Source: Cyclobacteriaceae bacterium (lineage in GTDB: Bacteria; Bacteroidota; Bacteroidia; Cytophagales; Cyclobacteriaceae). Taken from it: 64,000 bases of DNA. Where the stretch lies: NCBI GenBank assembly GCA_019638395.1, contig JAHBTX010000003.1:744001-808000 (forward strand), read 5' to 3'. Shown one piece after another: positions 63,301-64,000 of this stretch. The notes under the pieces were generated by a model. The model did not search any database, was not told where the DNA came from, and saw only the letters and a program-made list of their open reading frames with translations. How positions within the stretch are numbered: the first letter of the stretch is position 1; every line of letters starts with the position of its first letter. A program made the position numbers and the translations under genes.

Positions 63301-63622
63301 ACTGGTCGGCCTTAAGGAATCATGTATTTATGAAAAAGCTGTAAGCATACCGGTTTATGAGTTGAAGGTTCCGAATGTAATAACACCCGATGAATATCAG
63401 GAGAACAATAAGTTTGTTATTCAATATGGGACTAATAAACTTTCAGCCTCAGCACTAACTGCACGCGTAGTTATAGTAAACCGATGGGGTAAGAAAGTAT
63501 TTGAAAGTGAGAACTATCAAGACGATTGGGATGCGGCTAATGTAGAAGCAGGGATGTACTTTTATGAAATTCAGATTCCGGGTGAAGCCGTTTGTAAAGG
63601 TTGGTTGCATGTAATAAAATAG
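60377..63622 (+). CDS. Secreted SBBP/PKD-repeat protein with T9SS (gliding-type) C-terminal domain
   Basis: 1081 aa. Signal peptide 1-22. N-terminal domain (about 23-235) of the type IEFVENKCQWPDAVMFKARI, found on many Bacteroidota surface proteins. SBBP-like propeller repeats at about 300-700: TYLGGSNGESPHSLIID, STYLGGSNNDGLNPI, AFLGGTGADASHTIKL. Two PKD domains: EWNFGDGGQ near 780 and FFDFGDGNTSD near 948. The C-terminus (about 997-1081; VPNVITPDEYQENNKFVIQY, IVNRWGKKVFES, AGMYFYEIQI) is the CHU_C/type B T9SS sorting domain. Probably an adhesin or matrix protein. Confidence 0.92.
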   Translation: MCVRQVLVWFCLLLGWISGYARQIEFVENKCQWPDAVMFKARIPGGTMQLQSTGFSYTFLDYGRLQHLHELGHGTPNESYGTNSVALIDGHRVDVAFINANQYANAHPVGKLPRYYNYFLGSDPSVWASHANAFEAVYYTDYYAGIDLKVYSQGKHIKYDFYVAAGANPSQIKFIYTGTDRIYLQEGNLHIKASTFSFTEQKPVAWQQVGSEKKFIRCEFALNNASVEFVFPEGYDSCYPLIIDPLLIFSTYSGSTADNWGSTATPGEQGSLYSAGVTNHNLGGFFPATPGAFQTTTSGAYDVAILKYDSAGTDLLYATYLGGSNGESPHSLIIDEAKNLWILGTTSSANFPTTAGAIDNTYNGGIGLFNVIFYETGSDIFVAKLSADGSQLLASTYLGGSNNDGLNPINSPLVRNYGDELRGDIIVNSQGDIYISTVTSSTDFPGSNSFSTAYRGGVTDAVIMHLDASLTQIKWSAFLGGTGADASHTIKLTASDDVWVAGGSTSTDFPTTPGVYQTALAGNADGWMAKIKADGSEIMKASFTGTVQYNQVYFIDLDLDENVYVYGQTQGPFPITAGVFSNPNSGQFLQKFDKDLTTLLFSTVFGAGRGIPDISPTAFLVNDCNNIYMSGWGGAINTSRGFWNSGTAGMPITSDAFQKTTAGSDFYFIVLTDDASEMLYGTFLGGNQSPVHVDGGTSRFDKGGIVYHSVCGGCGGGFDDFPTTANAWSRLNRSQNCNNAAFKFDLSSLKARIQTNSITFDMPGLNRVCIPDPIVFQNLSTGGRIYEWNFGDGGQLVKQDTTFIMHRYKQPGTYRIKLLAIDAGTCVGMDSTFAQVVVTEAAGSAGPDVDMCFNAGTQLTATGGFTYSWINYNRTFTSNEQAPHVNPADDEVYIVTIADFNGCVKKDTVHVRVIPGVELDFSFSKTYDCFNRPTIQVQNLLPSGEQVFFDFGDGNTSDLDQTVHQYQQDGTYSVKLVGLKESCIYEKAVSIPVYELKVPNVITPDEYQENNKFVIQYGTNKLSASALTARVVIVNRWGKKVFESENYQDDWDAANVEAGMYFYEIQIPGEAVCKGWLHVIK

Positions 63623-63624
63623 TT

Positions 63625-63927
63625 ATGATTTATATAACACAACTCATTTACATTATTCCGGGTCAGGAAGATGTGTTTGAACAATTTGAGGCAGTAGCCA
63701 TTCCGATCATTTCAAAGTACAACGGCAAACTATTGTTCCGGGTGCGCCCGGATGCTGCTGCATTCATTGGCCCCCATACCGAAAGGCCTTACGAAATTCA
63801 TCTGGTTGAATTTTTAACTGATCAGGACTTTGAGGACTTTAAACACGATGCGGAACGAAAGAAATTTCTGCATTTGAAAGAACAATCAATTCGGGCATCG
63901 GTAATGATTGTGGGAACAAGGCTTTAA
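63625..63927 (+). CDS. DUF1330-like small protein
   Basis: 100 aa from the ATG at 63625, two bases after the preceding stop; an in-frame start at 63601 inside the upstream gene is less likely. It has a dimeric alpha/beta-barrel (ferredoxin-like) pattern: TQLIYIIPGQEDVFEQFEAV, IISKYNGKLLFRVRP, YEIHLVEFLTDQDFEDFKHD, and a closing strand SVMIVGTRL. Family members are of unknown function. It is probably co-transcribed with the large secreted protein. Confidence 0.8.
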   Translation: MIYITQLIYIIPGQEDVFEQFEAVAIPIISKYNGKLLFRVRPDAAAFIGPHTERPYEIHLVEFLTDQDFEDFKHDAERKKFLHLKEQSIRASVMIVGTRL

Positions 63928-64000
63928 GGTTAATCAAATTCAAAGCAAGCTGTACTGAGTTAGCAAGTTTTTGATCGCACATCCTTTTACTATAGACACG

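Overview
The window is a chromosomal segment of a Gram-negative member of the Bacteroidota, most likely order Cytophagales. This rests on LpxK (lipid A synthesis), a SusC/SusD pair, a type IX secretion plug protein, a secreted protein ending in a gliding-motility/T9SS C-terminal domain, a PUR-alpha-like protein, a Porin_10-type barrel, and promoters of the TTTG / TAnnTTTG type. Weak Shine-Dalgarno sites and TAATG overlaps fit this phylum. No rRNA, tRNA, CRISPR array, intact insertion sequence or prophage was seen.

Layout. 1-12.8 kb is mostly housekeeping: a cut-off histidine phosphatase; a Nif3 / zinc-ribbon-like coiled coil / TPR operon; lpxK-porin-miaE; a divergent LuxC-like reductase and ferredoxin; a DUF58 protein; a PUR-alpha protein; and ychF. 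Between the last two lies about 1 kb of decayed DNA with a Y1-transposase (RAYT-like) remnant, a REP-like hairpin and a headless outer-membrane barrel fragment. 12.9-25.2 kb holds an orphan Cas6-like gene, the T9SS plug protein, an ECF sigma factor overlapping an unusual membrane-anchored protein with a barrel-like C-terminus, an LVIVD lipoprotein, an ABC-F ATPase, a sorbosone-dehydrogenase-like lipoprotein, dCMP deaminase, and a second ECF sigma / membrane protein pair.

25.2-46.7 kb looks like sugar oxidation and uptake. A GMC oxidoreductase, its small subunit and two tandem Tat-exported Gfo/Idh/MocA proteins are followed by yidD, a TolB-like propeller and cysS. Next comes a LacI regulator with a perfect 16-bp palindrome upstream of its gene, divergent from susC-susD, an ASPIC/UnbV lipoprotein and a third Gfo/Idh/MocA protein. 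There is no glycoside hydrolase in the locus. 46.9-51.8 kb holds an M20 amidohydrolase, riboflavin synthase, a PAP2 phosphatase, a flavoprotein of the disulfide-reductase fold without the redox cysteines, and a small lipoprotein.

51.8-59.2 kb is a complete histidine operon on the minus strand (hisG-D-C-B-H-A-F-IE). It is preceded by an unlisted 23-codon leader peptide with five His in six residues, and then by a terminator hairpin with a visible competing antiterminator. This is a classical attenuator. A 46-aa lipoprotein lies just upstream of it. The end carries a DUF3592-like membrane protein, a 1081-aa T9SS cargo protein and a small DUF1330-like protein.

Two of the gaps in the his operon, and several other gaps, contain short degenerate iterated sequence (CTGGTTACTGG and ACTGATTACCG type). 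Protein coding does not explain it.
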